DNA of 64,000 bases, taken from the NCBI RefSeq assembly GCF_004349195.1, contig NZ_SMLG01000005.1, positions 217,155 through 281,154 of the forward strand. Reading direction: 5' to 3'. This document shows positions 1 to 8,097 of the stretch, piece after piece; positions within the stretch are counted from its first letter, which is position 1; each line of letters begins with the position of its first letter. A model generated the notes under the pieces. That model was not told where the DNA came from, made no database searches, and worked only from the letters and a program-made list of their open reading frames with translations. The stretch is from Flavobacterium rhamnosiphilum (lineage in GTDB: Bacteria > Bacteroidota > Bacteroidia > Flavobacteriales > Flavobacteriaceae). The translations under genes were made by a program, and so were the position numbers.

Positions 1-2
1 CA

Positions 3-71
3 GGAAATGGTGTATACTTATCTGTAGGTGCAATTATAATAGTTATTCTTTTATTGATTCTTTTATTGTAA
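3..71 (+). CDS. C-terminal end of a small membrane protein (partial)
   Basis: An open frame enters from the left edge and stops with TAA at 69-71. The 22 visible residues begin GNGVYLSVGA and continue as an unbroken run of Ile, Val and Leu, which reads as a C-terminal transmembrane helix. A hairpin terminator follows within 20 bases, which supports a real gene end. The N-terminus lies outside the window, so no family can be named. Confidence 0.5.
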   Translation, partial: GNGVYLSVGAIIIVILLLILLL

Positions 72-89
72 ATAAATTTATAGCTGTAG

Positions 90-122
90 AAAAAGGAAAT
101 GAATCATCGTTTCCTTTTTTTT
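90..122 (+). terminator. Rho-independent terminator
   Basis: AAAGGAAA and TTTCCTTT form a stem around a short loop, followed by a run of T. It closes the partial gene at the left edge. Confidence 0.7.
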
Positions 123-164
123 ATGAAATCTTACAGAACCCAATTAAATGTTAATGAGTTGCTA

Positions 165-182
165 TTGGCACAATTGTTGGCT
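165..182 (+). promoter_or_regulatory. Conserved upstream motif, possibly sigma-54-like
   Basis: TTGGCACAATTGTTGGCT lies 72 bases before the first secreted paralogue. It recurs with one change (832-849) at almost the same distance from the second paralogue. The first half matches the -24 element of sigma-54 promoters (TGGCAC). The -12 element should be TTGC but reads TTGG, so the match is imperfect. What is seen is conservation between the copies; sigma-54 use is an inference. Confidence 0.4.
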
Positions 183-254
183 TTACTATAAAATGGAATA
201 GAAATAGTAATTGAAAAATTACTATAAATTGATTACTAATTAAAATTTTGAAAA

Positions 255-737
255 ATGAAAACATTAAAATTAATCATCGCAGGAATTATACTTTTAGTAT
301 CAAGTAATACGATGCAAGCACAAGTTTCAGTAAATGTAAATATAGGTAGTCCACCAGCATGGGGTCCAGTTGGATACTCATCTGTAGATTATTATTATTT
401 ACCGGATGTTCAAGCTTATTATGATATAAGAGCTACTCAGTTTATTTATTTTGGTGGAGGAAAATGGATTCGTTCCAGAAACTTGCCGTATCAATACCGA
501 AACTATAATTTATATAATGGTTACAAAGTAGTATTAACCGATTATCATGGTTCAAGACCATACAGTAACTTTAATACACATAAAGTAAAATATTACAAAG
601 GATACAAAGGTAAACCTCAAAAATCAATAGGTTCCAATCGTAGTCGTAACAACAAAGTGTATAAAAATAATGGGAACAATGGAAATGGGAATAAAGGAGG
701 AAAAGGAAATAATGGCCATGGAAATGGGAAAAATTAA
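255..737 (+). CDS. Conserved secreted protein of unknown function, copy 1
   Basis: A 160-residue protein with a clear N-terminal signal peptide (residues 1-22, cleavage near MQAQ), followed by a Tyr-rich globular part of about 90 residues containing YYYLPDVQAYYD and FIYFGGGKWIRSR. It ends in a low-complexity Gly/Asn/Lys tail with GNGNGNKGG-type repeats. It is clearly paralogous to the next gene (916-1452), both in protein and in the 5' leader, so the pair arose by tandem duplication including the promoter. Each copy has its own terminator, so they are probably separate transcripts. I do not recognise a function; the protein should be periplasmic or surface-located. Confidence 0.85.
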   Translation: MKTLKLIIAGIILLVSSNTMQAQVSVNVNIGSPPAWGPVGYSSVDYYYLPDVQAYYDIRATQFIYFGGGKWIRSRNLPYQYRNYNLYNGYKVVLTDYHGSRPYSNFNTHKVKYYKGYKGKPQKSIGSNRSRNNKVYKNNGNNGNGNKGGKGNNGHGNGKN

Positions 738-758
738 TACTGATTTCATATAATTTAA

Positions 759-793
759 AAAGAGAGTTCCAAAATTGGGACTCTCTTTTTTTT
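759..793 (+). terminator. Rho-independent terminator
   Basis: AGAGAGTTCC and GGGACTCTCT pair around AAAATT and are followed by a run of T. It ends secreted paralogue 1. Confidence 0.85.
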
Positions 794-831
794 AAAGCAA
801 AAAGTCTTAATTAAATGGTATTTTTTTTGTT

Positions 832-849
832 TTGGCACAGTTGTTGGCT
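832..849 (+). promoter_or_regulatory. Conserved upstream motif, copy 2
   Basis: TTGGCACAGTTGTTGGCT lies 66 bases before secreted paralogue 2. It differs from the copy at 165-182 at one base, while the sequence around it has diverged much more, so it is probably under selection. Confidence 0.4.
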
Positions 850-915
850 TAATAAAAAAAGCACCGTAATAACGAGTTATTATAAAAAGCTATTACTAAT
901 TAAATATTTGAAAAA

Positions 916-1452
916 ATGAGAACATTAAAATTAATCGCCGTAGGAATTATCCTTTTTGCATCAAGTTCAATACATGCACAAGTCTCAGTAAGTGTAAACA
1001 TAGGTACGGCTCCATCATGGGGACCTGTAGGATATGCAGAAGCTGAATATTATTATTTGCCAGATGTTGAGGCGTATTACGATGTAAGAGCAACTCAATT
1101 CATTTATTTTGGAGGCGGAAGATGGATACGTTCAAGACATCTACCTAATCAATATAGAAACTATGATCTCTATGGTGGATACAAAGTAGTATTAAACGAT
1201 TATCATGGTTCAAGACCGTATAGCCACTTTAACAATCATAAAGTAAAATATTACAGAGGATATCATGGAAGAGAACAAAGAAATATAGGCTATAACAATA
1301 ACCGTAGAGTATATGTAAAACAAAGAGGGAATGACGATCATAGAAGATATGATGACCACAGAGAATATAGAAAACATGATAATCGAAATAATGGAAATGG
1401 AAATGGACGTGGGCATGGAAACGGACGTGGAAATGGACACGATAGAGACTAA
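916..1452 (+). CDS. Conserved secreted protein of unknown function, copy 2
   Basis: A 178-residue paralogue of the gene at 255-737. It has a signal peptide (residues 1-21, cleavage near IHAQ) and the same Tyr-rich core with YYYLPDVEAYYD and FIYFGGGRWIRSR. The tail is different: Arg, Asp and His in DDHRRYDDHREYR-like runs, then Gly/Asn/His repeats. The core is more conserved than the tail, so the folded part probably carries the function and the tail acts as a charged linker. The last bases before the start (TTTGAAAAAATG) match the first copy. Function is unknown. Confidence 0.85.
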   Translation: MRTLKLIAVGIILFASSSIHAQVSVSVNIGTAPSWGPVGYAEAEYYYLPDVEAYYDVRATQFIYFGGGRWIRSRHLPNQYRNYDLYGGYKVVLNDYHGSRPYSHFNNHKVKYYRGYHGREQRNIGYNNNRRVYVKQRGNDDHRRYDDHREYRKHDNRNNGNGNGRGHGNGRGNGHDRD

Positions 1453-1467
1453 TCACAAGTTTATTTA

Positions 1468-1504
1468 AAAAGAGAGAGAACCAAAATTGGTTCTCTCTCT
1501 TTTT
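1468..1504 (+). terminator. Rho-independent terminator
   Basis: AGAGAGAGAACC pairs with GGTTCTCTCTCT around AAAATT and is followed by T. It ends secreted paralogue 2. Confidence 0.85.
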
Positions 1505-1540
1505 ATATAACAGTCCCGTAACTAATATTAATTATTTCAG

Positions 1541-1605
1541 CCACGAATTACACGAATTGCCACGAATTCCTATTTTAATTTTTAAAAAATTAGTGTAATT
1601 CACGG
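1541..1605 (+). repeat. Degenerate dispersed palindrome (CACGAATT family)
   Basis: The left side holds three close copies of CACGAATT. The right side (TTAGTGTAATTCACGG) is an imperfect inverted match to the left arm. Repeats of this kind are common between genes in flavobacterial genomes. A short hairpin, GTCCGC-TTT-GCGGAC, lies downstream at 1642-1656. No gene lies between 1453 and 1751. Confidence 0.5.
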
Positions 1606-1716
1606 TTAACTTTTTCAAAGCGTTTGTATCCTGTAAATTTAGTCCGCTTTGCGGACAGTCCTATTTTTTATTATTAAAGAAAACCCAAAACATTTCAGAA
1701 AAAATTATTTAATTCC

Positions 1717-1724
1717 TACATTTG
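1717..1724 (+). promoter_or_regulatory. Bacteroidota -7 element (TACATTTG)
   Basis: TACATTTG fits TAnnTTTG and lies 27 bases before ATG 1752. It overlaps a possible TTG start at 1722, which argues that the TTG is promoter sequence and that translation begins at 1752. No good TTG -33 element is seen. Confidence 0.55.
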
Positions 1725-1751
1725 AAGTTACTGCAAATTAAATTTAAAAAA

Positions 1752-4283
1752 ATGCAAAAAAAATACGTATCAGCTATTTTAATATTTCTTCTCTGTTGCC
1801 AAATAACAAATGCGCAACAACCACAAAAACCAAATTCTGTTGAAATTTACAATCAAATTCAAAAGCTTAATTTTTTAGGTTCTGTACTTTATATCGCAGC
1901 ACATCCTGATGATGAAAATACCCGATTAATTTCTTATTTATCCAATGAACAAAAAGCCAGAACGGGCTATTTATCTTTGACACGCGGTGATGGTGGCCAA
2001 AACTTAATTGGTACACAATTACGGGAATTATTGGGAGTGATACGAACTCAAGAACTTATTGAAGCCCGAAAAATTGATGGAGGAGAACAATTTTTTTCCC
2101 GTGCCAATGATTTTGGATTTTCTAAAAATCCAACAGAGACTTTAGAAATTTGGGATAAAGAGAAAGTATTGGCTGACGTTATTTGGGCAATCAGGAAATT
2201 TCAACCTGATGTAATTGTCAACAGGTTTGACCATAGATCTGCCGGAACTACACACGGTCATCATACGGCATCGGCAATGTTGAGCGTAGAAAGTTTTGAA
2301 CTGGCCAATAATCCTGCTATTTTTCCGGAGCAATTACAATTTGTAAAACCTTGGCAAACCAAACGCCAGTTTTTTAATACCTCTTGGTGGTTTTATGGAA
2401 CTGTCGAAAAATTTAATGCCGCCGATAAAACGAATCTAATTGCCCTGCAAACTGGAGTTTATTATACCGGATTAGGAAAATCAAATCAAGAAATAGCGGC
2501 ATTAAGTCGCAGCCGTCATCAATCGCAAGGTTTTGGAAGCACTGGTACGCGTGGCGAAGAAACGGAATATTTAGAGTTTATAAATGGAGATGCTTTAAAA
2601 GATAAAAAATCACTTTTTGAAGGAATTGATACCTCTTGGAACCGAGTAAAAGGAGGAAAAGCCATTGGAGAGTTATTGACAACTATTGCAGCTGAATTCG
2701 ATCATAATAATCCTTCGGCAAGTATTCCAAATTTGGCGAAAGCCTACTCCATGATGAAAGCTTTGGACGAAAATCACTGGGCACCACTGAAATCCGCAGC
2801 CATAAAAGAAATTATAGCGGCCTGTTCCGGTTTGTATCTTGAAGCCGTAGCCCAAAATCAGGAAGCGACTCCCGGAAGCATTATTAAATTAAAACTTGAA
2901 GCTATTAACAGAAGCTCTGCGTCAATACAATTAATGAGCGTGACCGCTTTGCCAGAACAAATAAACACCCCTCAAAATCGCAAGTTAAAAAATAATATTC
3001 TAAATAACATCAATTTAGATTTAAAATTACCCGAATCAATTAACTACACACAACCGTATTGGTTAAGAGAAAATGGAACCGTTGGGATGTATGCCGTAAA
3101 TCAGCAACAAAACATAGGGATTCCGGATATAATTCGGGAAACTAAAGTGGTCTTTAATATTCAAATTAACGGAATCGAAATCCCATTTGAGCGAACCGTT
3201 GTTTATAAATACAATGATGATGTAAAAGGCGAAGTGTACAATTATCTCGACATAGTTCCTGAGGTTACCACTTCAATTTTGGACAAAGTATTACTTTTTA
3301 AAGACACAAAAATTAAATACGTAGGCGTAAAAATTAAAGCGGGTAAAGATGCTGTAAAAGGAAATTTACAACTTGAACTGCCTCAAAACTGGGGTGTTTC
3401 TCCAAAATCAATTCCTTTTAATATTGAAAAAAAGGGAACGGAACAAATTGTTTATTTTGAAGTAACCGCACCAAATAAATCCGAAGAAGCTGTAGCCAAA
3501 AGTGTTGCAATTATTGACAATAAACGATTTGACAAAGAACAAATCATCATTAATTATGACCACATCACTAAACAGCAAGTTTTAAAATCAGCTGAAGCCA
3601 AATGCATCAAAACGGATTTAAAAACGAATGAAGAGAGAATTGCATACATTATGGGTGCCGGAGATGAAGTTCCTAGCAGCCTGACTCAGTTGGGATATAC
3701 TGTTTCACTGCTAAAACCGGAAGAAATAACACCCGAAAAATTAGAGAATTTTGATGTAGTTATGACTGGTGTTCGTGCCTACAATACCGTTGCAGCATTG
3801 GCAAATAAGCAAACGATACTTTTTGACTTTGTAAAAGGAGGAAAAACAATGCTCGTTCAGTACAATACTGCGGGTGATCTTGTAACCGAAAATATCGCGC
3901 CTTATCCGTTGAAACTGTCCCGCGACCGTGTAACTGAAGAAGATGCCGAAGTCCGATTTTTAGCACCAAACCATCCCGTTTTGAATTTTCCAAACAAAAT
4001 TACCGCTAAAGATTTTCAAGGTTGGAAACAAGAGCAAGGATTGTATTACCCAAGTGAATACGACAAAGCCTTCACTCCTATTCTATCTTCAAATGATAAA
4101 GGGGAAAGTCCTAAAAATGGTGCTTTACTGATCGCTCCTTACGGAAAAGGATACTATATTTATACGGGTTTAAGCTTTTTCAGAGAATTACCCGAAGGCG
4201 TTACCGGTGCCTATAAATTAATTTCCAATATCATTTCGTTACAATCATCCGAAAAAATTCCTGTTCAAAAAATCAAGCCCTAA
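1752..4283 (+). CDS. PIG-L (LmbE-like) family deacetylase, secreted, two-domain
   Basis: An 843-residue exported protein with a signal peptide at residues 1-22 (MQKKYVSAILIF...NAQQ). Next comes a GlcNAc-PI de-N-acetylase fold with the metal motif H51-P-D-D-E55 and a second metal motif H168-G-H-H171. The family removes N-acetyl groups from amino sugars using zinc. The long C-terminal part (about residues 380-843) holds beta-rich segments and ends in a glutamine-amidotransferase-like region of the kind seen in large Bacteroidota members. The start was set at ATG 1752; an upstream TTG in frame overlaps the promoter. A membrane microprotein and an SSS symporter follow at 11 and 3 bases spacing, so the three genes form one operon, perhaps for deacetylation and uptake of a small solute. 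The substrate is not known. Confidence 0.88.
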   Translation: MQKKYVSAILIFLLCCQITNAQQPQKPNSVEIYNQIQKLNFLGSVLYIAAHPDDENTRLISYLSNEQKARTGYLSLTRGDGGQNLIGTQLRELLGVIRTQELIEARKIDGGEQFFSRANDFGFSKNPTETLEIWDKEKVLADVIWAIRKFQPDVIVNRFDHRSAGTTHGHHTASAMLSVESFELANNPAIFPEQLQFVKPWQTKRQFFNTSWWFYGTVEKFNAADKTNLIALQTGVYYTGLGKSNQEIAALSRSRHQSQGFGSTGTRGEETEYLEFINGDALKDKKSLFEGIDTSWNRVKGGKAIGELLTTIAAEFDHNNPSASIPNLAKAYSMMKALDENHWAPLKSAAIKEIIAACSGLYLEAVAQNQEATPGSIIKLKLEAINRSSASIQLMSVTALPEQINTPQNRKLKNNILNNINLDLKLPESINYTQPYWLRENGTVGMYAVNQQQNIGIPDIIRETKVVFNIQINGIEIPFERTVVYKYNDDVKGEVYNYLDIVPEVTTSILDKVLLFKDTKIKYVGVKIKAGKDAVKGNLQLELPQNWGVSPKSIPFNIEKKGTEQIVYFEVTAPNKSEEAVAKSVAIIDNKRFDKEQIIINYDHITKQQVLKSAEAKCIKTDLKTNEERIAYIMGAGDEVPSSLTQLGYTVSLLKPEEITPEKLENFDVVMTGVRAYNTVAALANKQTILFDFVKGGKTMLVQYNTAGDLVTENIAPYPLKLSRDRVTEEDAEVRFLAPNHPVLNFPNKITAKDFQGWKQEQGLYYPSEYDKAFTPILSSNDKGESPKNGALLIAPYGKGYYIYTGLSFFRELPEGVTGAYKLISNIISLQSSEKIPVQKIKP

Positions 4284-4294
4284 CCCAATCTAAA

Positions 4295-4402
4295 ATGGAA
4301 TCAAAAAAAGTAAAAACCTGGAAGAAGAACTATACCTGGGTACTTGTAGCCAACGTTATATACATCCTGATCTTTTGTCTCATCATGAAATTATACTCTT
4401 AA
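4295..4402 (+). CDS. 35-residue single-pass membrane microprotein
   Basis: A short open frame starts at ATG 4295 and stops at TAA 4400-4402, exactly filling the space between deacetylase and symporter. The protein has a basic N-terminus (MESKKVKTWKKN), one hydrophobic helix (about residues 14-31, YTWVLVANVIYILIFCLIM) and a short KLYS tail, so it should sit with its N-terminus in the cytoplasm. The gaps of 11 and 3 bases to its neighbours point to translational coupling. It could be a small subunit or assembly factor of the symporter; that is inference. Random origin is unlikely because size, charge pattern and fit between genes all agree. Confidence 0.65.
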   Translation: MESKKVKTWKKNYTWVLVANVIYILIFCLIMKLYS

Positions 4403-4405
4403 ATT

Positions 4406-6130
4406 ATGCAATTATTTGATTGGATTATACTCATAGTTACTTTATTGTTCATTGTAATTTACGGTGCTTGGAAAACCAAAGGAAGTAAAAATGTGGAAGA
4501 CTTTATTCTGGGTAGCAATGAAACGCCTTGGCATATTGTGGGACTTTCAGTTATGGCAACACAAGCCAGTGCGATTACATTTCTTTCCACTCCAGGACAG
4601 GCCTATCATGACGGAATGGGTTTTGTACAATTCTACTTTGGATTGCCAATTGCCATGGTTGTAATTTGCGTCACATTTATCCCTTTGTACCACAAATACA
4701 AAGTATATACAGCTTATGAATACCTCGAAGAAAGATTTGATTTAAAGACCCGTTCCCTTGCAGCCATTCTTTTCCTGTTCCAAAGAGGTTTAGGAACTGG
4801 ATTAACCATTTATGCGCCAGCGATTATTTTGTCGGCAATATTGGGTTGGAATCTTACCTACATGAATATTATTATTGGTGTATTGGTCATCATTTATACC
4901 TTTTCGGGCGGAACCAAAGCAGTGAATGTAACTCAAAAACAGCAAATGTTTGTGATTATGTCAGGAATGCTAATCACCTTTTTTCTGATATTACATTATT
5001 TACCTAATGATATGACATTTACCAGTGCGTTGCATATTGCTGGTGCAAATGATAAAATGGATATTGTCAATTTCTCTTTAGATCCAGAAGAAAAATATAC
5101 TTTTTGGAGCGGAATCACAGGCGGTTTTTTCCTTGCATTAGCTTATTTTGGAACCGATCAATCTCAGGTAGGGCGTTATTTATCAGGGAAATCAGTTCGG
5201 GAAAGTCAAATGGGACTGATTATGAACGGTCTTTTAAAAGTACCTATGCAGTTCTTTATTTTACTTACCGGAGTTATGGTTTTTGTTTTTTTCCAATTCA
5301 ATCCTGTTCCGTTAAATTTTAATCCAAACAACAAAGCCATGATTGAAAAGTCGGCTTACAAAGGCGAATACAATGCTTTGGAGAAAAAATTAGACGATTT
5401 ATCCGAGGATAAAAAAGTAATTAATCTGTTGTACATCGATCAGCTCAATCAAGATTATGACAACCCAATCCTTCGAAAAGAATTAGTGGCTTTGTCCAAT
5501 AAAGAAAAAGATTTAAGAGATCGAGCCAAAGAAATAATCCTGAAAGCCGATAGCAACAGTGAAACCAACGATAAAGATTATGTGTTTTTCCACTTTATCT
5601 TAAATTATCTACCCAAAGGACTTATCGGTTTATTGCTGGCTGTTATCATTTCAGCCGCCATGTCGTCTACCGCTTCGGGACTGAATGCATTGGCATCTAC
5701 AACAGCAATTGATATTTACAAACGCAATCTGAAAGAAGAAAAATCAGAACGGCATTACCTCTATGCTACAAAATTCTTTACATTATTGTGGGGAGTTATT
5801 GCAATACTATTTGCTTGTATTGGAACGCTGTTTGAAAATTTAATTCAATTGGTAAATATCATTGGATCTATATTTTACGGAACTGTATTGGGAATTTTCC
5901 TGGTTGGTTTTTATTTAAAAAATGTACAGTCCAAAGCTATTTTTTACAGCGCCGTAGTAAGTCAGATTACTATTTTTATCATTTACTATTACGCTATTTA
6001 TATTTTCCCTAGCGGTGAAGAAAAACTGGGATATTTATGGCTTAATTTCATCGGAGCGATGTTAACGATTGTAATTTCCTTGCTATTGCAATGGACCATC
6101 TTCAGAAAACAGAGAGCGATTACAGCCTAA
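4406..6130 (+). CDS. Sodium:solute symporter (SSS family)
   Basis: A 574-residue inner-membrane transporter with about 13 hydrophobic helices. The N-terminus has the SSS pattern: a first helix, then EDFILGSNETPWHIVG and ATQASAITFLSTPGQ in helix 2. A soluble, charged stretch of about 90 residues (roughly 310-395) interrupts the helices. The segment SAAMSSTASGLNALASTTA is the typical sodium-site helix of the family. The substrate cannot be read from sequence; the operon with a PIG-L deacetylase suggests a sugar or deacetylated amino-sugar product. Confidence 0.9.
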   Translation: MQLFDWIILIVTLLFIVIYGAWKTKGSKNVEDFILGSNETPWHIVGLSVMATQASAITFLSTPGQAYHDGMGFVQFYFGLPIAMVVICVTFIPLYHKYKVYTAYEYLEERFDLKTRSLAAILFLFQRGLGTGLTIYAPAIILSAILGWNLTYMNIIIGVLVIIYTFSGGTKAVNVTQKQQMFVIMSGMLITFFLILHYLPNDMTFTSALHIAGANDKMDIVNFSLDPEEKYTFWSGITGGFFLALAYFGTDQSQVGRYLSGKSVRESQMGLIMNGLLKVPMQFFILLTGVMVFVFFQFNPVPLNFNPNNKAMIEKSAYKGEYNALEKKLDDLSEDKKVINLLYIDQLNQDYDNPILRKELVALSNKEKDLRDRAKEIILKADSNSETNDKDYVFFHFILNYLPKGLIGLLLAVIISAAMSSTASGLNALASTTAIDIYKRNLKEEKSERHYLYATKFFTLLWGVIAILFACIGTLFENLIQLVNIIGSIFYGTVLGIFLVGFYLKNVQSKAIFYSAVVSQITIFIIYYYAIYIFPSGEEKLGYLWLNFIGAMLTIVISLLLQWTIFRKQRAITA

Positions 6131-6176
6131 ATTAAAATGTTAAAACTAAATGATTGTTTAGTTTCTAAAAACTATT

Positions 6177-6233
6177 AACCGCAGATTCACAGATTATCAA
6201 TATAAAAATCTGTGAATCTGCGGTTATTTTTTT
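6177..6233 (+). repeat. Perfect 19-bp palindrome with T tract; also a terminator
   Basis: AACCGCAGATTCACAGATT (6177-6195) and its exact reverse complement (6207-6225) flank an 11-base loop, and seven T follow. It can end the symporter operon. The CCGCAGATTCACAGATT type of palindrome is a known dispersed intergenic unit in flavobacteria, so it is probably both a repeat and a terminator. Confidence 0.75.
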
Positions 6234-6380
6234 AACTTCTGAATGTTCCTTATGTGACCTATATTAAAAGAATCTCTCCTTCTTCGGACACGATCGGCAG
6301 CGAACTGGCGAAGCAATGATAATACATATAGATCATTAATGTTCTACATTTAAAATCATAATTCCTTGTTTTTCAAACAA

Positions 6381-6419
6381 AAAAAATCCCGTCTCGATAA
6401 TTCAAGACGGGATTTTTTT
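6381..6419. terminator. Bidirectional terminator
   Basis: AAAAAATCCCGTCT and AGACGGGATTTTTT form a 14-bp stem around CGATAATTCA, with A before and T after. It lies 18 bases past the stop of the DUF2911 gene on the minus strand and can work in both directions. The rest of 6131-6437 holds only the palindrome at 6177-6233. Confidence 0.85.
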
Positions 6420-6437
6420 GCAAAACAGTTAGAATAA

Positions 6438-7283
6438 TTAGTTTTTACTCCACTCTGCAATACTATCTTTATTCATTTTTACGTAGTCTTGGTTTTTAGC
6501 AATTTCAGCCGCTGCAAGAGATAATTTTGCCGTTTCGATCGCTCCTTTTTTATCTCCAAGTTTTGCTTGAATCAACGACTTCAATCTGTTATACCAAAAC
6601 GGTTTGTCATTAGACATATCCAACGCTTTGTTTACATAAACCAACGCTTTTGCATTGTCACCATTCGATTGAAATAAAAATTGGGCTGCAGAAAAATAAT
6701 CCGCGGCAGTTGGTCCCGCTAATGCTTTCTCGATATTAGCCGTTGCTTTTTGTTGTGTAGGCACTTCAAATTTCACAGCTGCATACGAATTCTCCCAGTA
6801 CATTTCTAAAAATGCAAAATTGTTGTCTAAACCACTAACTCCAATAGTAAATGTTTCCACACTTCTATTTAACGTTTCCGTTTTAACAGTAGCTCTAAGG
6901 GCTACATTTTCTTCTTTCCACTCTTCTGGATTACCCCAGTTATCAGTAGTTTTATAAAATATTATTTCCCAGCTTTCTATTTTTGGAATCGTATACAATG
7001 AATATTTTCCTTTTTTCAAGGTTTTACCATCAATAACAACATCGTCGCTAAAAGATACTGTTGTATTTTCATTAGCTCCCGTTCTCCATACTTTTCCAAA
7101 AGGGATTAAATTACCAAAAACTGCTCTTCCTCTTGCACTTGGTCTTGAATAATTAATTTCTACATCTGTCAAACCTACTGCTTGCATGATTGTAGATTTT
7201 GGACTTGACTGAGGTGTTTTAACTTGTGCCTCAATGGTGAAATTTGCTATAATAATGGCAAATACAATGATTATTTTTTTCAT
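6438..7283 (-). CDS. DUF2911 domain protein with C-terminal helical repeat
   Basis: A 281-residue exported protein with a signal peptide (MKKIIIVFAIIIANFTIEAQ). A DUF2911 domain (about residues 30-175) follows, with DVEINYSRPSARGR, FGKVWRTGANENT and KKGKYSLYTIP, the usual hallmarks. The C-terminal 90 residues are helical and tetratricopeptide-like (YFSAAQFLFQSNGDNAKALVYVNKAL). The family is widespread in Bacteroidota without a known role. It is the last gene of a minus-strand row (DUF1684, TatD, tcdA, HAD, DUF2911) whose spacing would allow one transcript. Confidence 0.88.
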   Translation of the reverse strand: MKKIIIVFAIIIANFTIEAQVKTPQSSPKSTIMQAVGLTDVEINYSRPSARGRAVFGNLIPFGKVWRTGANENTTVSFSDDVVIDGKTLKKGKYSLYTIPKIESWEIIFYKTTDNWGNPEEWKEENVALRATVKTETLNRSVETFTIGVSGLDNNFAFLEMYWENSYAAVKFEVPTQQKATANIEKALAGPTAADYFSAAQFLFQSNGDNAKALVYVNKALDMSNDKPFWYNRLKSLIQAKLGDKKGAIETAKLSLAAAEIAKNQDYVKMNKDSIAEWSKN

Positions 7284-7335
7284 GTTCTAATTTTTTTATG
7301 ATTTCCAAATTTACAAATTCAATGGCTTTCAAATG

Positions 7336-8010
7336 TTAATTATTCCTTAATTTAGAATCAATATTCTTAACGGCATCAAAACCTAATTCGTTAAAATGAT
7401 TAATCACAACATCAGCTTCCGATAAATCTTGCGCCTCAGAGTGAATACTGTTGTACCCCACGCACAAAATTCCCGCTGCTTTCGCCGCTTTTATCCCATT
7501 TGTGCTGTCTTCAATCACAATACAGCTTTCTTTTGGCGCAACTGATAAACTTGCGGCATGTTCAAAAATAGCAGGATGTGGTTTCGATTTAGGAAAATCT
7601 TCCCCGCTTACCACATGTGTAAAATAGTCATGCAACTTAAACCGGCTAAACACACGTTCAATAGTAACTTTGGATGCCGAAGAAGCCAAAATCAATTGCA
7701 TTCCGTTTTCGTGTAATTCTTTAATCAGATTTTCAACACCTTCCAATAATTCCAAATCAGCTTTACTATCAAAAGCGTCATTAAAAATATTGCGTTTTCT
7801 TTGAATCAAATCTTCAACTTCGTGTTCAATCACAAAAACCTCTTTCAATTTCTGAAACGTATTTCTAGTAGAAAAACCGGTAAATGAAGTGTACATTTCC
7901 TCTGTAACAGTAATATTTAATTCATTGAATTGTTTGAAATAAGCATAACGGTGTACGGGTTCTGTATCGACAATTACACCATCCATGTCAAAAATTACGG
8001 TTTGTATCAT
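7336..8010 (-). CDS. HAD-superfamily phosphatase, beta-phosphoglucomutase-like
   Basis: A 224-residue cytosolic protein with the HAD motif I D8-M-D10-G-V, where D8 is the nucleophile and D10 the acid/base. A four-helix cap follows, then motif II ASSAS near residue 110, motif III Lys in SKPHP near 145 and motif IV ending VIEDSTNGIKAA. The DGV(I)VDTEP start is typical of the beta-PGM and sugar-phosphate phosphatase group. Length is normal for HAD subfamily IA. The exact substrate cannot be told from sequence. It lies 52 bases upstream of the DUF2911 gene. Confidence 0.88.
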   Translation of the reverse strand: MIQTVIFDMDGVIVDTEPVHRYAYFKQFNELNITVTEEMYTSFTGFSTRNTFQKLKEVFVIEHEVEDLIQRKRNIFNDAFDSKADLELLEGVENLIKELHENGMQLILASSASKVTIERVFSRFKLHDYFTHVVSGEDFPKSKPHPAIFEHAASLSVAPKESCIVIEDSTNGIKAAKAAGILCVGYNSIHSEAQDLSEADVVINHFNELGFDAVKNIDSKLRNN

Positions 8011-8014
8011 TTGA

Positions 8015-8097
8015 GTTTTTTGGGGTTATGGGTTATGGGTTAAAAGTTATGGGTTACGCTTTCTTTACACTTAACTCTTAACTTATAACACTGAACA
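8015..8097. repeat. Low-complexity intergenic repeat (GGGTTATG units)
   Basis: GGTTATG is repeated three or four times in 8023-8056, followed by AACTCTTAACTTATAAC, a rough inverted counterpart. A related segment lies at 44909-44994. No gene or T tract is seen; it is probably a dispersed intergenic repeat. Confidence 0.4.

Noticed and set aside
1210..1456. Two overlapping minus-strand frames opposite secreted paralogue 2
   Set aside because: They are by-products of the repetitive Gly/Asn/His/Arg tail on the plus strand.
1722..1751. TTG start that would lengthen the PIG-L deacetylase by 10 residues
   Set aside because: The TTG is part of a TAnnTTTG promoter element, and ATG 1752 gives a normal signal peptide.
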